Source: Channallabes apus (taxonomy: Eukaryota; Chordata; Actinopteri; Siluriformes; Clariidae). Taken from it: a stretch of 64,000 nt of DNA. The translations under genes were made by a program, and so were the position numbers. Within the stretch, counting starts at the first letter, position 1; every line of letters starts with the position of its first letter. A model generated the notes under the pieces. It searched no databases, had not been told where the DNA came from, and saw only the letters and a list, made by a program, of their open reading frames with translations. The stretch covers positions 22,859,304-22,923,303 of the forward strand of contig CM060114.1 in NCBI GenBank assembly GCA_030522415.1, read 5' to 3'. Positions 10,790-21,895 of the stretch are shown here, one piece after another.

Positions 10790-11385
10790 AATGTTTAACT
10801 AATTAATTAACTTTGGACGTCGGATAGACGTGCAGATCATGTCCATATTGTCTATTCGACGTCCAAACTAGGTCCACTATTTGTACATCCAACCATGACC
10901 CAACTTGGACGTCATTTTGACGACCTAATCTGGTTTATTTTTTTGGGACATCATTTTGACGTCCAACCATGACCCATGACCCAACTAGGATGTCATTTTG
11001 ACGTTCAACAACCTGGCTTATTTTATTTCTTTTTATGTCATTTTGACGTCCAAACTATGTCCACTATTTGGACGTCCAACCAAGATCCAACCGCAAAGCA
11101 TGTCGGTCATCAGCCGCTGCCCCGCCCACGCCACTATATATATATATATATATATTCATTCATTCATTCATTCATTTTCTATACCGCTTAATCCTGTGTT
11201 CAGGGTCGCGGGGGACCTGGAGCCTATCCCAGGAGACTTCGGGCACTAGGCGGGACAGGGTATATATATATATATATAGTAATACAATATAAAATAAAAA
11301 AAGACATCGCCTGGCGTTACAAAACAACCCCAAAATGACCTGGAAAAGACGTCGCTACGATGTCACATTGCGCTGTGGGATAATT
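10790..11385. mobile_element. Non-autonomous element with TGGACGTC internal repeats
   Basis: Between about 10810 and 11085 the motif (T)TGGACGTC / GACGTCCAA recurs many times in both orientations, with CCATGACCCAACT spacers. AATTAAT lies near both outer edges. No ORF is seen. A 38-nt fragment at 11098-11135 resembles the gypsy LTR at 18390-18424, and a SINE piece follows, so the element is itself interrupted. Exact ends are uncertain. Confidence 0.5.
11151..11262 (-). mobile_element. SINE 3'-end fragment
   Basis: ATTC repeats, then CTATACCGCTTAATCC and a GGGTCGCGGG block, are the 3' part of the same SINE seen at 60931-61310. Dinucleotide TA runs flank both sides. Confidence 0.85.
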
Positions 11386-11395
11386 AATTTTGAAT

Positions 11396-11600
11396 ACAGA
11401 AGCTTAGTGGTTAGCACTCTTGCCTTGCACCTCTAGGGTCTGGGTTTGATTTCCATCTCTGGTCTGTGTTCCTGAAGTTTAGGCTAATTGGCATTGGCCT
11501 TGTGATGGATTGGCACCCCACTCAGAGTGTACCCCATCTTGTGGTCTCCTGGGATATGCTCCAGGCCCCCTGTGCCTGTGACCCTGTATAGGGGAGGCTG
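11396..11600 (+). mobile_element. Diverged, internally deleted SINE
   Basis: The tRNA-like head (TTAGTGGTTAGCACTCTTGC, then GGGTTTGATTTCC as box B) is joined to the GGATTGGCACCCC tail region. The middle (GTTTGCATGTTCTCC) is deleted. Confidence 0.8.
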
Positions 11601-12190
11601 CAGTACTATCTTGAGTGACAAATGTGTCATCCAAACAATGATAAGAATTTCATTCAGATCATTCTGTTTAACGACTGATTAATTGAGTTCTGTTTAATTG
11701 ACTTAATGTAACTTTTTTAAGTGATAGTGATGTAATGACACAGGTGCATCACAGCTGAAATGAGACTATAAACAAACTAAATCGACTCACTACAGCATGT
11801 AAAGATCTGTCCTCATCAAAATTCCTTAAAGATGACAAGTCAAATTATGCCATAGACAGAAACGAGTAATTTTTATTTTTTCAATTTGCACAACTCAGCA
11901 CTGGCCGCTGCTGTTTACCTGTCTCATGCCCAGTGTTCCTGGGAATGGCTCTGTATCTATGATGACCTTGAACAGAATAAAGTGACTAAGAGATATATAA
12001 ATTGGGACAATTCCAAGGCAAAATTTTAAAGGCTGAATCAGCAAAAAAAAAAAAAAAAAGCGGTCCACAGAATAACAATTACAGTAACAAAGTTTAGGAG
12101 TGTAGGAGTTTAGACTGTGTCCATAAACATTGGAAATGGTCGCCCTGCTCTCATCAATTTACCTTCACTGTTAAAAAAAATTATATATAT
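11600..12190. other. Non-coding, no gene seen
   Basis: AT-rich sequence with a poly-A tract at about 12041-12059 and a short TA run. Nothing further recognised. Confidence 0.5.
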
Positions 12191-12197
12191 ATATATA

Positions 12198-13818
12198 CAG
12201 TGGTGTGAAAAACTATTTGCCCCCCTCCTGATTTCTTATTCTTTTGCATGTTTGTCACACAAAATGTTTCTGATCATCAAACACATTTAACTATTAGTCA
12301 AAGATAACACAAGTAAACACAAAATGCAGTTTTTAAATGAGGGGTTTTATTATTTAGGGAGTATAAAAATCCAAACCTACATGGCCCTGTGTGAAAAAGT
12401 AATTGCCCCCTGAACCTAATAACTGGTTGGGCCACCCTTAGCAGCAATAACTGCAATCAAGCGTTTGCGATAACTTGCAATGAGTCTTTTACAGCGCTCT
12501 GGAGGAATTTTGGCCCACTCATCTTTGCAGAATTGTTGTAATTCAGCTTTATTTGAGGGTTTTCTAGCATGAACCGCCTTTTTAAGGTCATGCCACAACA
12601 TCTCAATAGGATTCAGGTCAGGACTTTGACTAGGCCACTCCAAAGTCTTCATTTTGTTTTTCTTCAGCCATTCAGAGGTGGATTTGCTGGTGTGTTTTGG
12701 GTCATTGTCCTGCTGCAGCACCCAAGATCGCTTCAGCTTGAGTTGACGAACAGATGGCCGGACATTCTCCTTCAAAATTTTTTGGTAGACAGTAGAATTC
12801 ATGGTTCCATCTATCACAGCAAGCCTTCCAGGTCCTGAAGCAGCAAAACAACCCAAACCATCACACTACCACCACCATATTTTACTGTTGGTATGATGTT
12901 CTTTTTCTGAAATGCTGTGTTACTTTTACGCCAGATGTAACGGGACACGCACCTTCCAAAAAGTTCAACTTTTGTCTCGTCAGTCCACAAGGTATTTTCC
13001 CAAAAGTCTTGGCAATCATTGAGATGTTTTTTTAGCAAAATTGAGACGAGACTTAATGTTCTTTTTGCTTAAAAGTGGTTTGCGCCTTGGAAATCTGCCA
13101 TGCAGGCCGTTTTTGCCCAGTCTCTTTCTTATGGTGGAGTCGTGAACACTGACCTTAATTGAGGCAAGTGAGGCCTGCAGTTCTTTAGATGTTGTCCTGG
13201 GGTCTTTTGTGGCCTCTCGGATGAGTTGTCTCTGCGCTCTTGGGGTAATTTTGGTCAGCCGGCCACTCCTGGGAAGGTTCACCACTGTTCCATGTTTTTG
13301 CCATTTGTGGATAATGGCTCTCACTGTGGTTCGCTGGAGCCCCAAAGCTATAGAAATGGCTTTATAACCTTTACCAGACTGATAGATCTCAATTACTTTT
13401 GTTCTCATTTGTTCCTGAATTTCTTTGGATCTTGGCATGATGTCTAGCTTTTGAGGTGCTTTTGGTCTACTTCTCTGTGTCAGGTAGCTCCTATTTAAGT
13501 GATTTCTTGATTGAAACAGGTGTGGCAGTAATCAGGCCTGGGGGTGACTACAGAAATTGAACTCAGGTGTGATAAACCACAGTTAAGTTATTTTTTAACA
13601 AGGGGGGCAATCACTTTTTCACACAGGGCCATGTAGATTTGGAGGTTTTTTTTCTCCCTTAATATCTTAAACCTTCATTTAAAAACTGCATTTTGTGTTC
13701 AATTATGTTATCGTTGACTAATAGTTAACGGTTTTTGATAAGCAGAAACATTTAAGTGTGACAAACATGCAAAAGAATAAGAAATCAGGAAGGGGGCAAA
13801 TAGTTTTTCACACCACTG
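12198..13818 (-). mobile_element. Tc1/mariner transposon, full length but broken
   Basis: The inverted ends CAGTGGTGTGAAAAACTATT and its complement meet TA on both sides (12196-12197 and 13819-13820). The terminal repeats run past 200 bp. A DD34E transposase lies on the minus strand in three pieces. A second copy of the same family lies at 36968-44151. Confidence 0.96.
12416..13438 (-). pseudogene. Tc1 transposase with two frameshifts
   Basis: The protein starts MPRSKEIQEQMRTKVIEIYQ at 13438. The first half has the paired helix-turn-helix of Tc1 (SGKGYKAISIALG, then TVRAIIHKWQKHGTV) and the GRPR-like hook (PRSGRLTKI). The catalytic residues are visible: Asp in [10 protein letters not shown], Asp in QQDNDPKHT and Glu in DLNPIEMLW. 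The reading frame breaks near 13030, in the run of T/A between NFAKK and LNDCQD, and again near 12845 just after VMVW. Total length of about 340 residues is normal for the family. The element would have cut and pasted itself at TA sites, and this copy cannot. Confidence 0.95.
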
Positions 13819-13819
13819 T

Positions 13820-14195
13820 ATATTTGCATTATATATTTGCATTATATTTACTGACAAAATGTATTTTAAGACACCAGACTGTATTTTTATGTTTGTGTTT
13901 TCTGATTTTGTTTCTTCAATCACTGCTCCACAAAACAAGGTTTAGAGTCAAACATTGCTAAGCAACGAACACTTTCTTGACTCCCTAGCAAAGTGGAGAG
14001 CCTGTTTGCTCATGAATTTGTAGACTCAAGTGAAGGCAACCTTTCATGTTGAGTAATTCATTGCCCCTAATTCATTTGCTGACTCAACAACTATCAAATG
14101 TAAGGTTTCCACATCGCTGCCTCAGTTAGCTCGCACTGAATTAATGGAATATTGACATTTTATGAATTAAGTTTTTCCAACACAGAGTGAGTCAA
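13820..14195. other. Non-coding, no gene seen
   Basis: Nothing recognised between the Tc1 element and the next MITE. Confidence 0.5.
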
Positions 14196-14196
14196 A

Positions 14197-14946
14197 GGCT
14201 ACGTTTACACTGCCAGGTAAATGTGACCCAATTCCGATTTTTTGCTCATATGTGACGCACATCGGATATGTTCTATGTCCGTGTAAACACGAAAAAAACG
14301 CATGCATTCCGATATTTCGAGATCGGTTTCAGGCCTCCTTCATATGTGGAAATAAATCGGATATAAATCAGATATGTGCTAATGTGACTGTCGTGTAAAC
14401 AGACAGATCGGATTTCCTGAGGCATTGTGTTCTGTACGTCATTAAAACTGCCACTTCTTCGCAGTTTAATGACGTAATTTTATTCTCCGGTGAAAGCGCG
14501 TGTGGAATTATAACATCACATGTGACATGGAAAAGGAAAAGAACAACGCCCCCCCCCCTCCAACACACACACACACACACGCCTTGTGTTAATGCTTATT
14601 TGGGCTAAATAACATTAAATCAGTATTTGATGAATAAAGCATATGTGCAGGCTGCAATTATGCCGTTTTTTTTTTCTCCTCCTCCGTTATAAAACCATGG
14701 TGCGCGAACTTTGCATATATAGTAGAGATAGTATTAAGCATATTTCACCTTCATCTTTCTTGGCTGTTGTGCAGCGTAAGAACCTCCCTTTAAGTATGCG
14801 CGATGTTTCAGATGGTATGGCGAGTGTAAACACGTGAATCGGATATGAGTCATAGTGGAAATAACGTGTAAACAGACGGTCAAAAATATCAGATATAGGC
14901 AACAAATCAGAACTAAGCATCGAGACCTGCAGTGTAAACGTAGCCC
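14197..14946. mobile_element. Non-autonomous DNA element, GGCTACGTTTACACTG ends
   Basis: The left end GGCTACGTTTACACTGCCAG and the right end CTGCAGTGTAAACGTAGCC are inverted copies. Internal GTGTAAAC and CGGATAT motifs recur. No transposase is seen and the target duplication is not clear, so the superfamily is left open. Confidence 0.72.
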
Positions 14947-15084
14947 AAGTGGGGTTGTGCCAGGATATCACACAATACAACAAGATGAAACAAAACAAAC
15001 AACAAAACAAACAACTACCACATAAAAACAAGCATGCCACCCTGTTCCTTACTGTATTTAATACTGGAGTTATACACTCAGTCA

Positions 15085-15605
15085 CTCATCATCTATTCAG
15101 GGTCGCGGGACCTGGAGGCTATCCCAGGACATTTAGGGCACAATGCAGGGTACACCCTGGACAGGGCGACAATCCATCTCAGGTCACATACACATACATG
15201 CTAATTTTTTGAGATAGGGATTTTGGGTTTTCATGAGCTGTATGCCACAATCATCAATATTAAAACAATAAAAGGCTTGAACTGCTTCAGTTGTGTGTAA
15301 TGAATCTAAAATATATGAAAGTCTAATGTTTATCAGTACATTACAGAAAATAATGAACTTTATCACAATATGCAAATTTTTTGAGAAGGACCTGTACATA
15401 CACTCACTCTCATTCACACACTACAGGCAATTTGGGAATATCAATTAAACTTTCCTACATGTCTTTGGAATGTAGGAGGAAACTGGAGTACACTAAGCAA
15501 ACCCACCAAGCACGAGGAGAACATGCAAACTCCATGCACACAGAGACTGGGAATCTAACTTGGACCATGGAGGTGCAAGGCAACAGTGCTAACCACTACA
15601 CCTGG
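15085..15605 (-). mobile_element. SINE interrupted by a Tc1-derived MITE
   Basis: The minus-strand SINE has its tail part at 15085-15194 (GGGTCGCGGGACCTGGAG) and its tRNA-like head at 15400-15605, ending at AGTGCTAACCACTACACC. The break is a 198-bp element at a TA. Confidence 0.85.
15197..15394. mobile_element. Solo terminal repeat of a Tc1 family
   Basis: This 198-bp insert is flanked by TA (15195-15196 and 15395-15396). It matches one terminal repeat of the Tc1 element at 48548-49905, from the inner direct repeat (AATTTTTTGAGATAGGG) to the outer one (AATTTTTTGAGAAGGACCTG). No transposase and no second terminal repeat are present. Confidence 0.75.
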
Positions 15606-16699
15606 AGTTATACAGTCAAACAAAAACAACTAACAATTGTTTTCATTAAGTCATATTCAGTAACTGCATTCTTATGAAGGATCTGGGTCTATCCCAGAAA
15701 CACTGGGCGTAGAGCGGGAAAACAGGAAAATAACCCTGAAATAGGTTATTTTATCCATTCACTCTCTTCGACTGGTTCTTAATTTGATGTGTAACAAACT
15801 TTTCTCAAGCTTCAGAAATCCAATTGGCGATTTGTTTGGCTGATTTGTTTTTCTTTAATGATCATTTTACAATAATAAGATAATACTGACATAATAAATA
15901 CACTGATATGAATACAGTATACAGTTACAATACAGCAAAATATAGTTGTGGACTAGAAAATCCCTAGCCTGCCACTTTCGGGTTCCTTCAATAAATTTTA
16001 TATAATCATTTTATAAATATCTTTATATACCATATATATGCTTTGTGTTTAAAGACTTAATACAGGTTGTCTCCTACTTACGAACAAGTTCTGTTCATAA
16101 GTCAGATTTGTTCTTAAGTCTGACAAAGTGAGTCTTCTAAGCCTTTGACACAAATATACAATATAAAGCATACAATGTCGCTTGACTAAATCTGTCCCCT
16201 TTCCCAACATTGTCACCATAAGACCAAAAACCCTAAACGCACCTAAGGGAATGAATCTCCACAGTGAAATGTTGTCTCTGCACCTTTAAATCGTGAGGAA
16301 ATCCGGGACGGCATTTTGTTTCAGAGTTAATTTCCTAATAGATATATTTTACAATAGATCATGGAAACTCATAAACACACACACACAAATATGCAAAAAT
16401 GTTGACGTTACAACCTAAGTTACTCACAATTTAAGGTTTTTATTGTTATGTGAAATATAAAAAGTACTGTCCCTGTGACTTTAAATCATTAGGAAAATTA
16501 CGGATGCCATGATTTCTGTCAGCCATTTTCCACTGTATTGGACTGTGAACTCTGCTTTGTTGAGGATTTTCGAAAAATTTGGATTATTCACCATCAGGAC
16601 AACTTTACAGGACAGCCATTTTCTGTCATCGTGCTTCCGGACTGATCTCCACCACACGCACACACAAACAATATACCAGACTTTTTAGACATTCTATAC

Positions 16700-16946
16700 T
16701 GTAGCGTTTTTCGACGCTAGCAGGGATCTTGGAGTACGAGTGAGCTTACTTGCTCCCCAATGCAAATGGCTGGGGAGTAGTTTATTAAACTCAGAACAAG
16801 CACACATACACAGGTTAAGCACACACACATGCACACGTCAACTTGGCCGAAGCCACTAACCCAAACACCCTTCTCTCTCATGGTGGACACATAGAGAACC
16901 CCCGCAAGCCATGAAGGTCGTCAGCCGCCGTCCCGCCCATGCCACA
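16700..16946 (-). repeat. 3' LTR of the gypsy element
   Basis: Closely matches 18183-18424 base for base with few changes. The other copies of this LTR family in the window are the solo LTR at 62869-63133 and the 38-nt scrap at 11098. Confidence 0.92.
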
Positions 16947-16949
16947 CTG

Positions 16950-17303
16950 CCCCCACCCGAGCTGTGACCGTCCCTGGTCACCATGACTCCCAGTCTTGGA
17001 TGCGTGAAGGCGGTCGGCGCTGGCGCTGTGAACACCGGGGTCCTTTTGTGGAAAAGCACATTGTCCTGGAGGCAGTCTGGCCTCCGCAGAGTTCGATGTC
17101 TCGCCGGCATGCGGCTGGTAAGGTGCAAGATGGTCTCGGTGGAGCAAAACTCACGCCCGCCCCGCCAACCGCACCCGGTAGATGACATCAGAGAGCTGAG
17201 CGAGTACCGTACAGGGGCCCACCCAGTGAGACATGAGCTTGGGTGAAAGCCCTCTCTTCCTTCCGGAGGAACACACCCACACCTGCTCACCAGCAGCAAA
17301 GCT
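16950..17303 (-). pseudogene. Gypsy integrase C-terminal fragment
   Basis: The minus strand reads a GPY-like integrase tail (LSPKLMSHWVGPC, VLAQLSDVIYRVRL) and then VVLHRDHLAPYQPHAG, the usual end of this type of gypsy polyprotein. Upstream it runs straight into BEL LTR sequence at a shared ACAAGCTT. The catalytic core is absent. Confidence 0.8.
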
Positions 17304-17565
17304 TGTGTTTCCTTAGCCTTCCGCATCTAGACTGAACTCTCTTTCATATGACAGTCACACAAATGCATGTAATAGTAGAATGACATCACAAACCAACTTA
17401 CGATTGTCAACTTATGATGCATGACTAAGAAATATAAAGCTTATGGCTTATGTAACAAACTTAATGCTTAATGCTTTACTAATGAATAGAACAAGGTAGA
17501 ATAAATGAAATAAAATAAAATAAACACAACAACAAATTCATAACAAGTGCGATATGGCACTTACA
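17304..17565 (-). mobile_element. Truncated BEL/Pao-type LTR inside the gypsy element
   Basis: This is the reverse complement of 21294-21562, with the same ordered blocks: TGTAAGTGCCATATCG, TTCTATTCATTAGTAAAGCA, TTAAGTTTGTTACATAAGCC, GGAAGGCTAAGGAAACACAA. Its TG start falls exactly at the junction with gypsy gag (17565). Its other end stops inside the LTR at ACAAGCTT, where gypsy integrase resumes. Confidence 0.8.
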
Positions 17566-18018
17566 CTGTTTATTGGGCTCGCACTCTTGATAGCCCCGGC
17601 GCACCAGGCCTCTTAAGTCCATGGCGAACGCGCCCAGTGGCTCAGACACGTGCCGCTCGCGGACCGCAAGCTCCTCGCACGCTGCTTCTTGACGGTCACC
17701 AGCGCCGAACCGAAGGTGGAGCGACTCCCAGAGCTTTGCCCAGTCCTTCCGCTCATCGGCCCGGAGGTCTTCCAGCACCCGGAGCGCGTCACCCTTCAGC
17801 GAGAGTGCCACTCTGATGGCTGTTTCCGCCGAGGACCAGCCTGTGAAGTCGGCGGCGAGCTCCACTTGGGCGAAGAACGCGTAGGGCTCGACGGCGCCAT
17901 TGTAGGAGGGAAGGCGCAGCTGCAGCGCACATCGCCGGCACGGAGCTGTAGCTTGCTCTGGCACTTGCGCAGCGTCAACGTTGGACTCCGCTCCGAGATC
18001 CAGTGCCGGGATCCTCAT
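17566..18018 (-). pseudogene. Gypsy gag fragment
   Basis: The minus-strand start is MRIPALDLGAESNVDAAQVP. The core reads LPSYNGAVEPYAFFAQVELA, then WSSAETAIRVALSLKGDALR, then WAKLWESLHLRFG. This is the capsid-like pattern of fish gypsy gag (substrate-like PxYxG, a hydrophobic run ending in L-x-G-x-A, and a W-x-x-L helix). It is cut after GYQECEP by the BEL LTR. The zinc knuckle that usually follows is missing. Gag would have formed the particle around element RNA. Confidence 0.82.
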
Positions 18019-18182
18019 CTCGCCGCTCCGCTTCCGTCGTGCCGCCTTGCTGGCACTGGTTCCGTCCGGAAGATGCTCCTTCTTCCGGAGTTGTGCTGCA
18101 ACTCGGTGGCCCTCCTGAATCTTTCACAGGTCCTCCGCCGTTCGCTCCAACTCGAGACTCTCCATCCCACTTCTGACACCAA

Positions 18183-18424
18183 TGTAGCGTTTTTCGACTC
18201 TAGCAGGGATCTTGGAGTATGAGTGAGCTTACTTGCTCCCCAATGCAAATGGCTGGGGAGTAGTTTATTAAACTCAGCACAAGCACACATATACAGGTTA
18301 AGCACACACACATACACACGTCAAGTTGGCTGAAGCCACTAACCCAAACACCCTTCTCTCTCATGGTGGACACATAGAGAACCCCCGCAAGCCATGACGG
18401 TCGTCAGCCGTCGCCCACGCCACA
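18183..18424 (-). repeat. 5' LTR of the gypsy element
   Basis: Partner of the LTR at 16700-16946. The few differences suggest a fairly young insertion, but I did not count them. Confidence 0.92.
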
Positions 18425-18728
18425 ATACATTTTTATACATTTTATACATCCACTTACACACTGAGCATACTGTATATAATTGTAAATATTGGTAAATTGG
18501 TAATATTGGAATACTTCTGTGATGTTTGTAGAACCATAGTCCATTTGCGGAAATTCATAACTCGATTGTTTGTAAGTCGGGGACTAACTGTTTTGTCTAT
18601 CTCAGTGAAGGTACATGCTATAAAAATAAATAAATAAATAGATAAATAAATAAATACCAATGTATCTCTTACACGATTAAATATGAACCAATTTCTTTAT
18701 ATTGAACTAATAATAAATATATGAATAG

Positions 18729-18729
<1 letters not shown>

Positions 18730-18771
<42 letters not shown>
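18730..18771. repeat. (TAA)n microsatellite
   Basis: About 13 TAA units, next to a short AAAT run at 18625-18655. Confidence 0.96.
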
Positions 18772-18772
<1 letters not shown>

Positions 18773-19326
18773 CATTAATACTGAGTGCAATTTCTTTGCC
18801 CCATTCAACAAAAGAAAGAGGATTCATCTTCACGATCTGTACATGTTCTGCTTCTCTGACTGTGTGAAAACACACTCTTACAAATATTTTCTTTCTCACT
18901 GAATACATTATTCACTTGGCTACCAAAACAGAAACATTCACATTTAGCTTCCACATACACACCTTATACACTTTGCATAAAGTGTAAAAAATGATGAAGG
19001 CTGTAAATATATAGCAGCATGGAATGTTAGACCGTTCATTTTGATAACTCATGTCATAGATCACTTACCGTGCTCTAGAAGGAATATATACTGTAACAAT
19101 GTCACTCTACAGGGTTCTCTCTCTTTCTTTCTCCGAATAAATGTTTCATTTTTCATCTCGCTGGGAGCTCATTTTTTATTGAAAGAGTCAGTGTCATCTG
19201 CCAAGATGTTTGACATTATACATTATCATTTATATATGACGGCCAATCTACACACAAGACATATTTTACAAAATAATAGTGCCGAAGGAAGCAATCTGGA
19301 ACAACATTTGAATGTGTTTGTATGAT

Positions 19327-19369
<43 letters not shown>
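19327..19369. repeat. (TG)n microsatellite
   Basis: About 20 TG units. Confidence 0.97.
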
Positions 19370-19372
<3 letters not shown>

Positions 19373-20129
19373 CATGTGAAGGACAGATGCTGAGCTTGGC
19401 AAAAAAAATATATTGAATAGAAATATTACTAAAGTTCTGAACATGCTATGCCATCATATGAAAAAAAAGGTTTATTATCAATAGATAGTATATGTTAACA
19501 GCTTTTTCAGCATGTTGGTTTTGTTAGGTGATGAAACTAGATTTAGCTTATTTTCGTCTTTTGTGCTTTTATTTACTAGTAACAACTATGGACTAAACAC
19601 ATTGAATTCTCAAGGAACATGGATCCTCTTTTTATTTCTCTGGCTCTCTTTCTCTCTGACTCTTTTATACCCTCTTCTCCACCTGTATTCATTGATTTTC
19701 TTATACCAAAATGACTATAATCAGGCATCAGCCTCACTGACTCTGGGAATTATGGGCCGTCAGAGATTTGTAACACTTATGGTGTATTGCTATCATATTG
19801 AGCAAGTGGGTGTGTATGTGATTGCTCCATAAAGTACTTTCTAAGGAAATGCAAAATGCATGATATTAAAGATGCTAAGCTACAACACATTCACTTTATT
19901 TATAACATTCACTTTGTTACATATACAGTATATGTGTAATATATAATATATATCCTTAGCTCAGATAAGACATTTCTGACATATGCAACAGTGTGATCTC
20001 TATGATTAGAGTTTCTAATGAACATTGTTTAAACCTTTCTTTAACTGCAGGATATCTAATGCCATATATAATTTAACTCCAGTGTTAAGAGGAGTTTTGA
20101 AAAACATGTTTGGTTTGTTTTTCATTTTT

Positions 20130-20320
20130 GCATTAAGTCAAGTCAAGTCAAGTCAAATTTAATTTATAGAACACAAGTTTAACACAACCGTAGTTGATCC
20201 AAAGTGCTTTACAATAAAAATAAACAGCAAAATATAAAACAAATCTAAAAGGAATTAAAAAGAAAATTCATAACACAACAATTTAACACAAATTAATTAT
20301 GCAAAATACACACACAACAT
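20130..20320 (-). mobile_element. L2-type LINE 3' end
   Basis: In minus sense it reads TTGTAAAGCACTTTGGATCA and then AATTTGACTTGACTTGACTT, the typical 'aagcgcttt' plus short pentamer tail of fish L2-like LINEs. No coding part remains. Confidence 0.65.
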
Positions 20321-20339
20321 CACCCAAATGCTAATGAGT

Positions 20340-20592
20340 AAAAATAAAGCTATCACTTATCCTGTATAGGGTCATGGCACCTTGAGACTACCCTAGGAGT
20401 CTGGACTAGTCCATTGCAGGGCACACACTGCAGGCAGTTTGGAAATGCCAATTAACCTACTGTATTCTGCCTGTCTTTGTACTGTGGGATGAAACCAGAG
20501 TACCTGGAGGAAACCAAAAAACACTGGGTGCACATAGGTGGGAATCAAACCCTTGACCCTGGAGATGTGAAGCCACGGTGCTAATGATAACG
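20340..20592 (-). mobile_element. Diverged SINE
   Basis: Same order as the other minus-strand SINEs: TATCCTGTATAGGGTCATGG, the GCAGGGCACACAC region, the CCTGGAGGAAACC region and the tRNA-like head near 20580. Many substitutions suggest an old copy. Confidence 0.8.
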
Positions 20593-21293
20593 TAGCCATA
20601 ATTTATTAGGTTTACATTAAAATACATTGTGTAGTGTCTTTCTTTAGCAATTTCTTTAATCCAAGTGTTGCTTTGTTATATGATAGAGAAATTAAAAGGA
20701 GTCATAATTACTATTATGGGCTAATTGTTTTAGGCAGTTTTATCAATTTACATTATATATAATTTCTAATATAAATTCTTATGCATGGCAAGTGTAAGTG
20801 TTCTTAAGCAAATTGTCCCTGGTGTCATTTAAAATCACCCAATGACCCTGGTGTCATTTCATGCAATTTTTTTGGTGAAAGGTGGAGGTGAAAAAACCTA
20901 AAGAGCAATAGCAAAGACTTTAAGCAGCCACAAAATTTTATTTTTGCAACTCTGAAAAAAAGACGCTGGGTTGAAGGTTTCTTTCAAATAAAACAGCAGG
21001 ATAGTCGAACTTAAACTATCCACCTTCAGCAAAGCAAAAATGCCATCTGCCATCCCCCTTTTATCACGTGTACTAGAACGTGCAGTCAGCTGTCAAGCAA
21101 AAAAAAGGACCTTGAAAAAAGATTTAGATATTTAAAGAAATCTTTTATATTAAATAGGCTAGTAATCTTAAAAAAAAAAATTATAATAATCTTGGTACCA
21201 ATAATACGGAAGTAGTGATGTCAGTGCTGGTGTTCCGAATAGTGGGGTTTTGTTGAGGGAAGTTCCCTTCATTGACATTCACTGCAAAAGGAG

Positions 21294-21890
21294 TGTAAGA
21301 GCCATATCGTACTTGTTATGGATTTGTTGTTGTGTTTATTTTATTTGTTGTTATTTCAGTTACTCTACCTTGTTCTATTCATTAGTAAAGCATTAAGCAT
21401 TAAGTTCGTTACATAAGCCATAAGCTTTAAATTTCTTAGTTATGCATCCATTTTGACAATCGTAAGTTGGTCTGTGATGTCATTCCACTATTACATGCAT
21501 TTGTATGACTGTCGTATGATAGAGAGTTCAGTTTAGATCCGGAAGGCTACGGAAACACAAGCTTTTGACCGTAAGCTCCTGTAAGCTGGGAATGTAAGAT
21601 ACAACAACTTGGTTGTTGTAACCGTAAGCTCCCGTAAGTAGAGATATACAACAAGAGTGTTGCTAAGCTAAGACTGTAATTTATAAGACACAGCAAATAG
21701 GTTGTTGTAAAAGTCAGAGATTTGCAAGATGCAGCAACTGGTGTCTGTAATCACAGTGGATTTACTCAAGACGACTGTATGAAGTGTTGATTCTTTGATG
21801 CTGACAAAATAAACTACAAGAGACAAAGAGATCGGACTTCTATTGTGTGAGTGAAACTTTAAACCAAAGCTACGCGTCAAAACTAGTGAA
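21294..21890 (+). mobile_element. BEL/Pao-type LTR
   Basis: It starts TGTAAGAGCC. The middle carries repeated GTAAGCTCC/GTTGTTGTA motifs, and AATAAAC occurs near 21808. It is followed within a few bases by an ATG that opens a short gag-like reading frame. The first 270 bp reappear, inverted, at 17304-17565. The exact right end and primer-binding site are not clear. Confidence 0.6.
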
Positions 21891-21895
21891 ATAAT

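Larger units (their letters stand above)
16700..18424 (-). mobile_element. Ty3/gypsy element, mostly deleted, with a BEL LTR insert
   Basis: Two near-identical LTRs (16700-16946 and 18183-18424) both read TGTAGCG to GCCACA on the plus strand, that is TGTGGC to GCTACA in element sense. The 4-bp sequence ATAC flanks them (16696-16699 and 18425-18428). A polypurine tract lies next to the left LTR in minus sense (GGGTGGGGGCAG). The internal region is only 1.2 kb: part of gag, a BEL LTR piece, and the end of integrase. Protease, RT, RNase H and most of integrase are missing. Confidence 0.9.
16063..18590. mobile_element. DNA element with TTACGAACAA ends, host of the gypsy insertion
   Basis: The left end CAGGTTGTCTCCTACTTACG (16063) matches the inverted right end TTTGTAAGTCGGGGACTAAC, then TG (ending 18590). 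Without the nested LTR element it is about 800 bp. An internal near-repeat pairs GGAAAATTACGGATGCC (16493) with a similar earlier block near 16300. No transposase is seen. The target duplication is unclear. Confidence 0.62.
18600..20130. other. Unique-looking non-coding DNA
   Basis: No gene seen. The stretch 19125-19320 has balanced, non-repetitive sequence that could be a conserved non-coding element, but this cannot be tested without alignment. Two microsatellites lie inside. Confidence 0.4.

Noticed and set aside
16063..18590. Assignment of the TTACGAACAA-ended element to a superfamily
   Set aside because: The flanks give neither a clear TA nor a clear 8-bp duplication, so I left it unnamed.
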